Origin: Bacillota bacterium
Lineage (GTDB): Bacteria > Bacillota > Clostridia > Christensenellales > SZUA-584
Reading direction: 5' to 3'
Assembly (NCBI GenBank): GCA_023415915.1
Contig: JAEZIZ010000057.1
Location: 1-10,299, forward strand
Length of the DNA: 10,299 nucleotides
This document shows, piece by piece, positions 1 to 5,141 of this stretch; the first letter of the stretch is position 1, and every line of letters starts with the position of its first letter. Below the pieces are notes generated by a model. The model did not search any database and was not told the DNA's origin. It saw nothing but the letters and a program-made list of their open reading frames with translations. The translations under genes were made by a program, and so were the position numbers.

Positions 1-255
1 TTGCAGGTATTCATCCCTAACTTTGTCCGCTCCGAGCCCTGTTTCTTCAAAGTGCTGCGAACCATCCACCTCGATAACTAATTTTGCAGATGCACAGTAA
101 AAATCTACGATATATTGCCCAATTATCTCCTGACGCTTTACAGTAACGGACAAGTGCTTCAAGAAATCATACCACAGATGCCGCTCTTCTTTGGTCATAT
201 CTCTTCGCAGCCGCCGAGCGTTGCCGATTAAATCAGGACTATGATGATTGTTCAT
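1..255 (-). CDS. DUF559 (Vsr-like endonuclease fold) protein, C-terminus beyond window
   Basis: Reading the minus strand from an ATG at 255 gives 85 codons with no stop up to the window edge, so the C-terminal part is missing. The protein starts MNNHHSPDLIGNARRLRRDM, continues with TKEERHLWYDFLK, and has the DUF559 core GQYIVDFYCASAKLVIEVDG followed by SQHFEE. These are the family hallmarks: an N-terminal helix with T-x-E-E-R-x-L-W, then the D-F-Y-C / E-V-D-G-x-Q-H strand motifs of the restriction-endonuclease-like (Vsr/MutH-type) fold. A GAGGT ribosome site lies about 10 nt upstream of the ATG. Isoleucines here are mostly ATC/ATT, unlike the ATA-rich neighbours, which may indicate acquisition. 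Biological role of DUF559 proteins is not established; a DNA-processing role is inferred from the fold. Family assignment is firm, function is not. Confidence 0.85.
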   Translation of the reverse strand, partial: MNNHHSPDLIGNARRLRRDMTKEERHLWYDFLKHLSVTVKRQEIIGQYIVDFYCASAKLVIEVDGSQHFEETGLGADKVRDEYLQ

Positions 256-461
256 CTTTTTTTATACCTCATCAGTCAAATGCTTCGCATTTGCCAGCTT
301 CCCCTCGAGGGGAAGCCTTTATCTTTTCCATATTCTATAACAATCTGTGGGGTTCATCGCAAGCTCGGAATGATAAAATGGGGTTTATCGATATTCTGAG
401 GCTTCCTGCCAAGCAGGAGGCCTTTGTTTTTGCTTTTCTTATGTCTGCGTCTCCGGAAGCT
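256..461. repeat. Palindrome-rich intergenic spacer, dispersed-repeat cluster 1
   Basis: No credible gene. It holds a hairpin CAAATGC-TTC-GCATTTG (277-293), a 20-bp perfect palindrome GCTTCCCCTCGAGGGGAAGC (297-316), a copy of the module GCTCGGAATGA..AAATGGGG..TATCG (363-390, also at 8935-8960) and a hairpin at 400-422. The same order (module, then G/C hairpin) is seen at 8935-8989, so this is a dispersed intergenic repeat rather than unique sequence. An open frame across it beginning MPASPRGEAF is a repeat translation, not a gene. Confidence 0.6.
400..430 (+). terminator. Terminator-shaped hairpin within repeat cluster 1
   Basis: Stem GGCTTCCTGC (400-409) pairs with GCAGGAGGCC (413-422) with one G-U pair and a 3-nt loop, followed by a T-rich run (423-430). 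The shape is a plus-strand intrinsic terminator, but no plus-strand gene lies upstream; the neighbouring genes are on the minus strand, where no U tract follows. It probably belongs to the repeat and may not act as a gene-end terminator. Confidence 0.4.
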
Positions 462-914
462 TCAGCCGGCAGGTCTTTCAAGCTTCATTATTATCGTATT
501 GATACCCGCAGGGTTCTTTCCGGCTTCTCTATAGTCTTTGAAACCAAACCGCATGTACAGCTTCCTAGCCGCTTCGCCAACCTTTTCTTCAGGAGCGAAC
601 GTTTGAACAAACACAGGCCTTTCGCTGTCCATACAGCCAAGCGCCGCTTCCAGCAGCTTAGCCCCGCATCCTTTTGACCGGCTTTTTTCTCTGACAGCCA
701 GCCAGCATATCTCGTTTTCTGCTTTATCAAACGCAACAATACCTTCGATATCGCCGTCATCATTTACAGCGCATAGTGCCGACGAAGCGCGTATACATAC
801 TTTTATTCCATTTTTGAAGTCCTCATTATCCGCCATGCCGCCGAACAGAGGCTCGACCTCTCTTGCCAATTCCAGCCATGCGTTTATATCACTATCCGTA
901 ACAAACCTTATCAT
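462..914 (-). CDS. GNAT family N-acetyltransferase
   Basis: A 150-residue protein, the normal length for a single GNAT domain. The acetyl-CoA pyrophosphate-binding loop is visible as REKSRSKGCGAKLLEAAL (R-x-x-G-x-G/A) after the strand EICWLAV, and the C-terminal signature RKLYMRFGFKDYREAGKNPAG has the usual Y-x-x-x-G-F turn. It should transfer an acetyl group from acetyl-CoA to an amine; the substrate cannot be told. The ATG at 914 is preceded by an AGGAGG site 5 nt away. It is the last gene of a four-gene run, 46 nt after the DUF2087 stop; the gap contains the short palindrome CCTTATAAGG but no terminator, so cotranscription is likely. Cytoplasmic. Confidence 0.88.
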   Translation of the reverse strand: MIRFVTDSDINAWLELAREVEPLFGGMADNEDFKNGIKVCIRASSALCAVNDDGDIEGIVAFDKAENEICWLAVREKSRSKGCGAKLLEAALGCMDSERPVFVQTFAPEEKVGEAARKLYMRFGFKDYREAGKNPAGINTIIMKLERPAG

Positions 915-960
915 AAAGCCTCCTGATATTTGATACTTTTTAATCAGCCCTTATAAGGCG

Positions 961-1230
961 TCACTCATCCGCGTTCTCTTTTTTCCAGTACCTCGCACCG
1001 TCAGGAGTGCGCTTCAAAAGCCCTGAGTCAATAAGCTCGCGCCGCAGCAGAAAGTAATCGCCGAACGTGTGCCACGAGTCTATTATCGCGTTTACCTGTT
1101 TCTCGGTGTAATCCCTGCCCGCCTCAAACTTTTTCGCGAGATAAGCCAGCACGACGATCCTTGCCTCCTTTTTCGCGGGAAGCTGCTTAATTCTTGCTTC
1201 TTCGTCCAAAAATCTCTCAAGTATCTCCAT
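961..1230 (-). CDS. DUF2087 domain protein
   Basis: An 89-residue protein starting MEILERFLDEEARIKQLPAK and ending with TPDGARYWKK, which covers essentially the whole DUF2087 domain (helical, winged-helix-like, with the conserved W-H-T-F-G-D and L-L-R-R-E-L segments). The domain often occurs next to transcription regulators or GIY-YIG proteins, but its biochemical role is unknown. The frame is open upstream to an ATG at 1419, but that start would lie deep in the GIY-YIG gene; an AAGGAGGGG site at 1237-1245, 6 nt before the ATG at 1230, decides the shorter start. The site overlaps the stop of the upstream gene, so the two are probably translationally coupled. Confidence 0.85.
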   Translation of the reverse strand: MEILERFLDEEARIKQLPAKKEARIVVLAYLAKKFEAGRDYTEKQVNAIIDSWHTFGDYFLLRRELIDSGLLKRTPDGARYWKKENADE

Positions 1231-1236
1231 GTTTAT

Positions 1237-1245
1237 CCCCTCCTT
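1237..1245 (-). promoter_or_regulatory. Ribosome binding site deciding the DUF2087 start
   Basis: AAGGAGGGG read on the minus strand, 6 nt before the ATG at 1230 and overlapping the TAA of the GIY-YIG gene (1244-1246). It rules in the 89-residue product over a 152-residue extension. Confidence 0.8.
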
Positions 1246-1588
1246 AATACAACTTTTCCGGCTCGATGCCTTCAACAACCATCCGGTAAAGCTCCTCTGC
1301 CTCCCGCTTAAAATCGCTGTCCGATTGCCCTTCTTTTTGCGTAAGCTGCTCAAGTATTTCAAAGGAAAATACATCCTTGCCGTATCTTTGAAAATCTTCC
1401 TGCAACGGCTTGAAAGCACACCCGCCTGTCGCCTGCGAAAACTCGAACCTGTTTTTTGAACCCTGCATGTCCGTCGTTGCCGCTACATAGCTCTTGCCGT
1501 TTGCGGAATTTCTTATAGCGAATACGCCGCCGTTTGCCCGCCGCGCCTTGTAGGAATCAATTATCTTCTTTCTGCTTTCTTTGTCCAT
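1244..1588 (-). CDS. GIY-YIG family protein, active site degenerate
   Basis: A 114-residue single-domain protein. The GIY-YIG layout is clear: GVFAIRNSANGKSYVAA at about residues 21-37, then KNRFEF, then LQEDFQRYGKDVFSFEILEQL, matching small GIY-YIG proteins that neighbour DUF2087 in Clostridia and Bacilli. Key residues differ from the usual nuclease: the GIY tyrosine is phenylalanine (GVF), the YIG glycine is alanine (YVA), and the histidine usually following the conserved arginine is phenylalanine (RF). Catalytic activity is therefore doubtful and a DNA-binding or structural role is possible. Its ATG overlaps the stop of the DUF6530 gene by one base (TGATG), a coupling arrangement, and the DUF2087 gene follows after 13 nt. 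Confidence 0.82.
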   Translation of the reverse strand: MDKESRKKIIDSYKARRANGGVFAIRNSANGKSYVAATTDMQGSKNRFEFSQATGGCAFKPLQEDFQRYGKDVFSFEILEQLTQKEGQSDSDFKREAEELYRMVVEGIEPEKLY

Positions 1589-2067
1589 CAGTATCCCATC
1601 TCCTCAAGTATGCGCCCGAGCGTCGCAAGCCGCTCGCCCATCAGCTCGCTGTCCTTGCTCAACACGTCTGAAAACAGCTTTATATCTTCGTCTATCATAG
1701 GGTTGTCGGTGCATACGGCGACGTTCATCGCGTCGCCCTGCAGCCCTATTCGGTCTATTCGAGGGTTGGAAGGGTCGTACAGCTTCTCCATGCGGTACGC
1801 CTCGCGGAAGTACTGCAGCCCTCTGCATACGAGTATCGCGAGGTCTAATACGCGGTGCAGCGGCAGCTCTTCCGACTGCCTCGACCACTTTTCGCCCGTG
1901 TAGCGCCACACTTTGGCCGATATGTCCACCTTGCCGCGGTCGTTCCATTGCGCGAGCCCTAATGACAAACCTTTCGCGTCCGATTTATACGCGTATCTGC
2001 CGTCCACGTTATCGTAGTTCTCCGAAACTATTACAGGCTTATGTTTTAAAAACGTAGGTATCTTCAT
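1588..2067 (-). CDS. DUF6530 family protein
   Basis: A 159-residue protein beginning MKIPTFLKHKPVIVSENYDN, followed by VDGRYAYKSDAKGLSLGLAQWNDRG and EKWSRQSEELPLHRVLDLAILVCR. I recognise these as the conserved stretches of DUF6530, a family of unknown function. No signal peptide or membrane segment. The open frame extends to 2145, but that extension crosses the promoter (-10 at 2101-2106), and a GGAG site lies 8 nt before the ATG at 2067, so the shorter start is chosen. It is the first gene of the DUF6530, GIY-YIG, DUF2087, GNAT operon. Family call is strong; no function is proposed. Confidence 0.85.
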   Translation of the reverse strand: MKIPTFLKHKPVIVSENYDNVDGRYAYKSDAKGLSLGLAQWNDRGKVDISAKVWRYTGEKWSRQSEELPLHRVLDLAILVCRGLQYFREAYRMEKLYDPSNPRIDRIGLQGDAMNVAVCTDNPMIDEDIKLFSDVLSKDSELMGERLATLGRILEEMGY

Positions 2068-2100
2068 TTCATTATCTCCATTTACTGATTTACTGATTCT

Positions 2101-2129
2101 ATAATATACTAATTTACTAAATAGCACAA
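2101..2129 (-). promoter_or_regulatory. Sigma-A promoter of the DUF6530 operon
   Basis: On the minus strand TTGTGC (2124-2129) and TATTAT (2101-2106) are separated by exactly 17 bp, in an AT-rich stretch, about 34 nt upstream of the DUF6530 start. Expected transcription start is near 2094. Confidence 0.7.
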
Positions 2130-2188
2130 TAGAAAATAACAGCATGCATTAAACATTTTTAAGATACCTTTTATTAAATATTGAAATG

Positions 2189-2218
2189 AGAGGCGGTGTG
2201 AAGCACCGGAAGGGTTCA
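2189..2218. repeat. Dispersed repeat copy with GGTG/CACC hairpin
   Basis: Thirty bases here match 8985-9014 at about 27 positions, including the small hairpin CGGTG-TGAAG-CACCG (2194-2208) and the shared tail GGAAGGGTTC. It is a shorter copy of the module found in the 8803-9078 spacer. Confidence 0.6.
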
Positions 2219-2256
2219 TATTATTATCCGAAAATTCAATTATGTAATCCTGGCAT

Positions 2257-2312
2257 AAACAACGCTCCGCTTTGCCTGCCGACGAGCTATGTTCGCCGGC
2301 GGCCGGAGAGCG
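2257..2312 (-). terminator. Long GC hairpin, probable terminator of the E1 operon
   Basis: On the minus strand, shortly after the E1 beta stop, CGCTCTCCG (from 2312) pairs with CGGAGCG (to 2263), and inside it GCCGCCGGCGA pairs with TCGTCGGCAGGC, leaving a loop ACATAGC. The run TTGTTTATG (2262-2254) follows, a modest U tract. Position fits an operon end, but the length and interrupted stem are more repeat-like than a simple terminator. Confidence 0.5.
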
Positions 2313-2337
2313 ATGGTTTAAAGGTCTATAGATAGTA

Positions 2338-3312
2338 TTATTTAATTAATCCCATTACCGCTTTTCTTACCGTTTCCACGGTAGGCACCGCGTTTTTCTC
2401 CAGCTCCTTTGAAAACGGCACGGGTATATCGAGCCCGCATAGCCTCTTAATAGGAGCCTTGAGGTATGAGAACGCTTCGTCGCTCAATATCGCCGCAATC
2501 TCGCCGCCGAGCCCTCCCGTCTTGCATGCTTCGTGCACTATAAGCGCCCTGCCCGTCTTTTTAACCGAGCTTATTATCGCTTCTGAGTCAAGCGGCTTTA
2601 ATGTCCTCAGGTCCACAACCTCGGCGCTTACGCCCTGCCTTGACAGCTTCTCCGCAGCCTCTAGGCATACGTTAACCATCCTGCTGTACGTTATTATCGT
2701 AACGTCTTTTCCCTGCCGCTTAACGTCCGCCTTTCCTATCGGCAGCACGTAATCCTCCTCCGGCACCTCGCCCGACTGCTTATACAGCAGCTTGTGCTCG
2801 AAGAATATCACGGGATTGTTGTCCCTTATCGCGGCTTTCAGCAGGCCTTTTGCGTCATAAGGCGTTGAAGGCGCTATAACCTTAAGCCCCGGCACGTGGC
2901 AGAACCAACTTTCCAGGTTCTGGCTGTGCTGAGCCGCCGCGCCCGTTCCGCAGCCTCCGGCAGTGCGCAGCACGAGCGGAACTTCGGCCTGTCCGCCCGT
3001 CATAAACCTGAGCTTCGCTGCCTGGTTCACTATCTGGTCCATAGTTATCGTCACGAAATCCGAAAACATTATCTCAAATATAGGGCGCATTCCCGCAGCG
3101 GCGGCGCCTACCGCGGCTCCCGCTATTGCAGCCTCGGATATTGGCGTGTCCATCACTCGCTCGGATCCAAACTCGTCAATCATTCCTGCGCTCACGCCGA
3201 ACGAGCCGCCGTACACCCCTACGTCTTCGCCGAGCAGGAATACATCGGGGTCGCGCCTCATCTCCTCGCACATCGCCTCGTTTACCGCTTTTGCATATGT
3301 TATCGTTCTCAC
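2338..3312 (-). CDS. 2-oxo acid / acetoin dehydrogenase E1 component, beta subunit
   Basis: A 324-residue protein, the standard length for E1 beta. Visible family features: GEDVGVYGGSFGVSAGM (residues 28-44), DTPISEAAIAGAAVGAAAAG with the catalytic/ThDP-activating glutamate E60, QHSQNLESWF with H129, and the C-terminal transketolase domain VVDLRTLKPLD and HEACKTGGLGGEI. With the alpha subunit it forms the thiamine-diphosphate enzyme that decarboxylates a 2-oxo acid (or cleaves acetoin) and passes the acyl group to a lipoyl E2 in the cytoplasm. The start is GTG at 3312, overlapping the alpha stop by 4 nt (GTGA) behind a purine-rich GGGGGGAT site. No E2 or E3 gene follows; a hairpin does. The AcoB/PdhB choice cannot be settled from sequence reading. 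Confidence 0.92.
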   Translation of the reverse strand: MRTITYAKAVNEAMCEEMRRDPDVFLLGEDVGVYGGSFGVSAGMIDEFGSERVMDTPISEAAIAGAAVGAAAAGMRPIFEIMFSDFVTITMDQIVNQAAKLRFMTGGQAEVPLVLRTAGGCGTGAAAQHSQNLESWFCHVPGLKVIAPSTPYDAKGLLKAAIRDNNPVIFFEHKLLYKQSGEVPEEDYVLPIGKADVKRQGKDVTIITYSRMVNVCLEAAEKLSRQGVSAEVVDLRTLKPLDSEAIISSVKKTGRALIVHEACKTGGLGGEIAAILSDEAFSYLKAPIKRLCGLDIPVPFSKELEKNAVPTVETVRKAVMGLIK

Positions 3313-4295
3313 TGTTTTATCCCCCCTTCGGTTACCGAGGGCTCTGAATAAACATAATCCGTTATCGTGTCCAAAGACGGGTATGGGCTGCTTTGTGCAA
3401 ACCGCACTGCCTCCTCTATCGTACCGGCCGCTTCCGCTTTTGCTGCTTCAAACTCCTCTGTGGAAAACCCGTTCTCCAGCATATGGCGTTCCAAGCGCTT
3501 TATAGGATCTTTCCTGCGCCATGCGTCGATTTCGCTTTTGCTCCTGTATACGTTTTTGTCGCTCTTGGAATGCCCCGCTATCCTGTATGTGTTGCATACC
3601 AAAAGCATAGGGCCGTTTTGCCTCACATACTCTCTCGCTTCAAGCGCCGCCTCGTATACGGCGAGCGCGTCGTTGCCGTCCACGCTTTGCCCTGGCATAC
3701 CGTAGCTCTGCGCGCGCACAGCTATATCGCTTATGTTTATCGACTTTTCGACGGACATCGACATGCCGTACATGTTGTTCTCGCAGACGAAAAGCAGCGG
3801 TAGCTTCCATACGGAAGCAAGGTTTGCCGCTTCGTGAAAGCTCCCCTCGTTGGAAGCGCCGTCGCCGAAGAAGCAGACCGTTATATTGCCTAATCCCTTT
3901 TTCTTTGCGGCGAGCGCTACACCCGCCGCTATTGGGCAGCCTCCGCCCACTATGCCGTTTTCTCCGAAGTTGCCGTTCTTTATATCCGCCATGTGCATCG
4001 AGCCGCCCCTGCCGCGGCTGCACCCTGTCTCGCGGCCCAAAAGCTCGGCCATCATCGTCTTAATATCCATGCCTTTCGATATGCAGTGCCCGTGGCCGCG
4101 GTGCGTAGACGTTATATAGTCCTGCGGCTCCAGCGCGGCGCATACCCCCGCCGCAACGGCTTCTTCGCCCGTATAGAGGTGCGTCGTTCCGTGTATCTGC
4201 CCTTTGGCGAAAAGCTCCGCTGCCTTTTCCTCAAACATTCGCGAAAGAAGCATTTTATTGTAAATACCGAGTACGGTATGCTTGTCCGGTTTCAA
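3309..4295 (-). CDS. 2-oxo acid / acetoin dehydrogenase E1 component, alpha subunit
   Basis: A 328-residue protein when started at TTG 4295. Motifs in order: THLYTGEEAVAAGVCAAL (38-55), STHRGHGHCISKG (63-75), GRGGSMHMAD (95-104), the ThDP motif GDGASNEGSFHEAANLA ending in LLFVCENN (144-174), and the loop YRIAGHSKSDKNVYRSKSEIDAW. This is the AcoA/PdhA type. The frame is open to ATG 4352, but that ATG lies on the -35 element, while an AAGGAGG site (4302-4308) sits 6 nt before the TTG, so the TTG is the start. The C-terminus carries a short tail, SEPSVTEGGIKQ, encoded across a near-palindrome around 3322-3341. It is the first gene of a two-gene operon. Substrate (acetoin, pyruvate or another 2-oxo acid) is open. 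Confidence 0.93.
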   Translation of the reverse strand: MKPDKHTVLGIYNKMLLSRMFEEKAAELFAKGQIHGTTHLYTGEEAVAAGVCAALEPQDYITSTHRGHGHCISKGMDIKTMMAELLGRETGCSRGRGGSMHMADIKNGNFGENGIVGGGCPIAAGVALAAKKKGLGNITVCFFGDGASNEGSFHEAANLASVWKLPLLFVCENNMYGMSMSVEKSINISDIAVRAQSYGMPGQSVDGNDALAVYEAALEAREYVRQNGPMLLVCNTYRIAGHSKSDKNVYRSKSEIDAWRRKDPIKRLERHMLENGFSTEEFEAAKAEAAGTIEEAVRFAQSSPYPSLDTITDYVYSEPSVTEGGIKQ

Positions 4296-4301
4296 TAACG
4301 G

Positions 4302-4308
4302 CCTCCTT
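4302..4308 (-). promoter_or_regulatory. Ribosome binding site for the TTG start of E1 alpha
   Basis: AAGGAGG on the minus strand, 6 nt before TTG 4293-4295. No other initiator has a comparable site, so it fixes the 328-residue product. Confidence 0.85.
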
Positions 4309-4323
4309 AAAAAGACTACCGTT

Positions 4324-4352
4324 ATTTTATGTTCATTGCCGCGATATGTCAA
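4324..4352 (-). promoter_or_regulatory. Near-consensus sigma-A promoter of the E1 operon
   Basis: Minus strand: perfect -35 TTGACA (4347-4352), 17-bp spacer, -10 TAAAAT (4324-4329). Predicted transcription start is near 4317, giving a leader of about 22 nt that just contains the AAGGAGG site. This is the best promoter in the window. Confidence 0.85.
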
Positions 4353-4366
4353 CCATATAATTAACG

Positions 4367-4398
4367 ATATTCAATAAAAGTTTGTTAATATTCAATAA
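4367..4398 (-). promoter_or_regulatory. Two direct repeats 21 bp apart upstream of the E1 promoter
   Basis: TTATTGAATAT on the minus strand occurs at 4367-4377 and 4388-4398, a 21-bp period (two helical turns), roughly at -50 to -80 from the predicted start. Location and phasing suit an activator binding site; AT-rich UP-element function is the alternative. The regulator is not in the window. Confidence 0.5.
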
Positions 4399-4529
4399 TT
4401 GATACGTCGGCGTACTACTTCCCTGAATATCGGCAGCTCCACGCAGGAAAGTATTATCGCGGCAGCCATAACGAACGCGACAACGATTATTACGGCGGCC
4501 AGCAGCGACAGTTCAAATTTCTTTTTCAT
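4392..4529 (-). CDS. Possible small single-pass membrane protein (45 aa)
   Basis: A short open frame translating as MKKKFELSLLAAVIIVVVAF, then VMAAAIILSCVELPIFREVV and RRRINY. It has a basic N-terminus, one hydrophobic stretch of about 20 residues (8-28) and a basic C-terminus, and it uses the ATA/GTA codons typical of the neighbours. Against it: the best ribosome site (AAGGG) is only 1 nt before the ATG, the open frame continues upstream without another initiator to a TGA, and the stop overlaps one of the direct repeats before the E1 promoter. I do not recognise a family. It could be a real small protein or a decayed gene remnant. Confidence 0.35.
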   Translation of the reverse strand: MKKKFELSLLAAVIIVVAFVMAAAIILSCVELPIFREVVRRRINY

Positions 4530-4614
4530 ACCCTTAAACCGCAGCAGTTTTATGATACTTATTAATTCTGCCGGTTTGTTAGAACGTTTTTGTAATAAAA
4601 GGCGTTCCGGCGCT

Positions 4615-4633
4615 CATATATGATAACTATATG
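4615..4633. promoter_or_regulatory. Inverted repeat upstream of the EamA gene
   Basis: CATATA (4615-4620) and TATATG (4628-4633) flank TGATAAC, about 40 bp before the transporter start. It could be an operator, but in AT-rich DNA such a short repeat may be chance. Confidence 0.25.
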
Positions 4634-4673
4634 TTTAATGAAACTTTGTAATTTCAGGAGAATGTATTCGCTT

Positions 4674-5117
4674 ATGAATCCACCCGGCAAAAGCAACTTT
4701 ATGGTCGTAATATTGGCGTTCATAGGCATGGTATGCTGGGGCATAACGCCGTTGTTCGTAAAGCTGGGCCTTAAGGATATAGACCCGCACATAGGCCTTG
4801 CGATACGTACGGCAACCACGACTATTATACTCACGGGCTGGATGATGGCGGACGGCAGCTTTGCGCGCCTTAACACGGTGCCCGCCTCCGCGCTGATATT
4901 TCTCATAATAGAAGCGTTCATCGCTACGTTCGTGGGGGATCTCGCTTATTTCGCGGCAGTCAAGAACGGCTCCGTGTCGCTTGTAGCAATAATACTGTCC
5001 TGCTCGCCGCTTGTCACTATGCTTTTATCGATGCTATTCCTGCACGAAACCGTTACCGGCACGAAGGTTTTGGGCTCGCTGCTGATAATAGGCGGCATCG
5101 TACTCACGCTGCAGTAG
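4674..5117 (+). CDS. EamA (DMT superfamily) transporter, single-domain
   Basis: About 147 residues starting MNPPGKSNFMVVILAFIGMV, with five hydrophobic segments (roughly 9-30, 39-58, 70-92, 98-118, 124-145). The EamA pattern is clear: CWGITPLFVKLGLKDIDP, GLAIRT, LAYFAAVKNGSVSLVAIILSCSPLVTMLLSMLFLHE, and the closing KVLGSLLIIGGIVLTL. Typical DMT exporters have two EamA repeats; this one has a single repeat and would be expected to act as a dimer in the inner membrane. Substrate unknown. Start choice is uncertain: AGGAG at 4656-4660 is 13 nt before ATG 4674 and only 1 nt before ATG 4662; an upstream ATG at 4620 has no site. The gene converges on the decarboxylase gene with 15 bp between them. 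Confidence 0.85.
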   Translation: MNPPGKSNFMVVILAFIGMVCWGITPLFVKLGLKDIDPHIGLAIRTATTTIILTGWMMADGSFARLNTVPASALIFLIIEAFIATFVGDLAYFAAVKNGSVSLVAIILSCSPLVTMLLSMLFLHETVTGTKVLGSLLIIGGIVLTLQ

Positions 5118-5125
5118 CCGATAAC

Positions 5126-5141
5126 GCCGACGTCAGTCGGC
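5126..5141. terminator. Short hairpin at the convergent gene ends
   Basis: GCCGAC-GTCA-GTCGGC, a perfect 6-bp stem with a 4-nt loop, spans the stop of the decarboxylase gene just after the EamA stop. No U tract follows on either strand, so termination is possible but weakly supported. Confidence 0.25.

Noticed and set aside
256..430. CRISPR array
   Set aside because: Palindromes here differ in sequence and spacing; there is no regular repeat-spacer pattern or cas gene.
291..677. Plus-strand frame starting MPASPRGEAF
   Set aside because: Its first half translates palindromic repeat DNA and the second half is antisense to the well-supported GNAT gene; no ribosome site.
961..1419. Longer 152-residue version of the DUF2087 gene
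   Set aside because: The extension overlaps the GIY-YIG gene in another frame; AAGGAGGGG right before ATG 1230 supports the short form.
1588..2145. 185-residue version of the DUF6530 gene
   Set aside because: The extra 26 residues cross the -35/-10 promoter and lack a ribosome site; the family starts at MKIPT.
3309..4352. 347-residue version of E1 alpha starting at ATG 4352
   Set aside because: That ATG lies on the TTGACA -35 element; the AAGGAGG-preceded TTG at 4295 fits both the family's N-terminus and the promoter.
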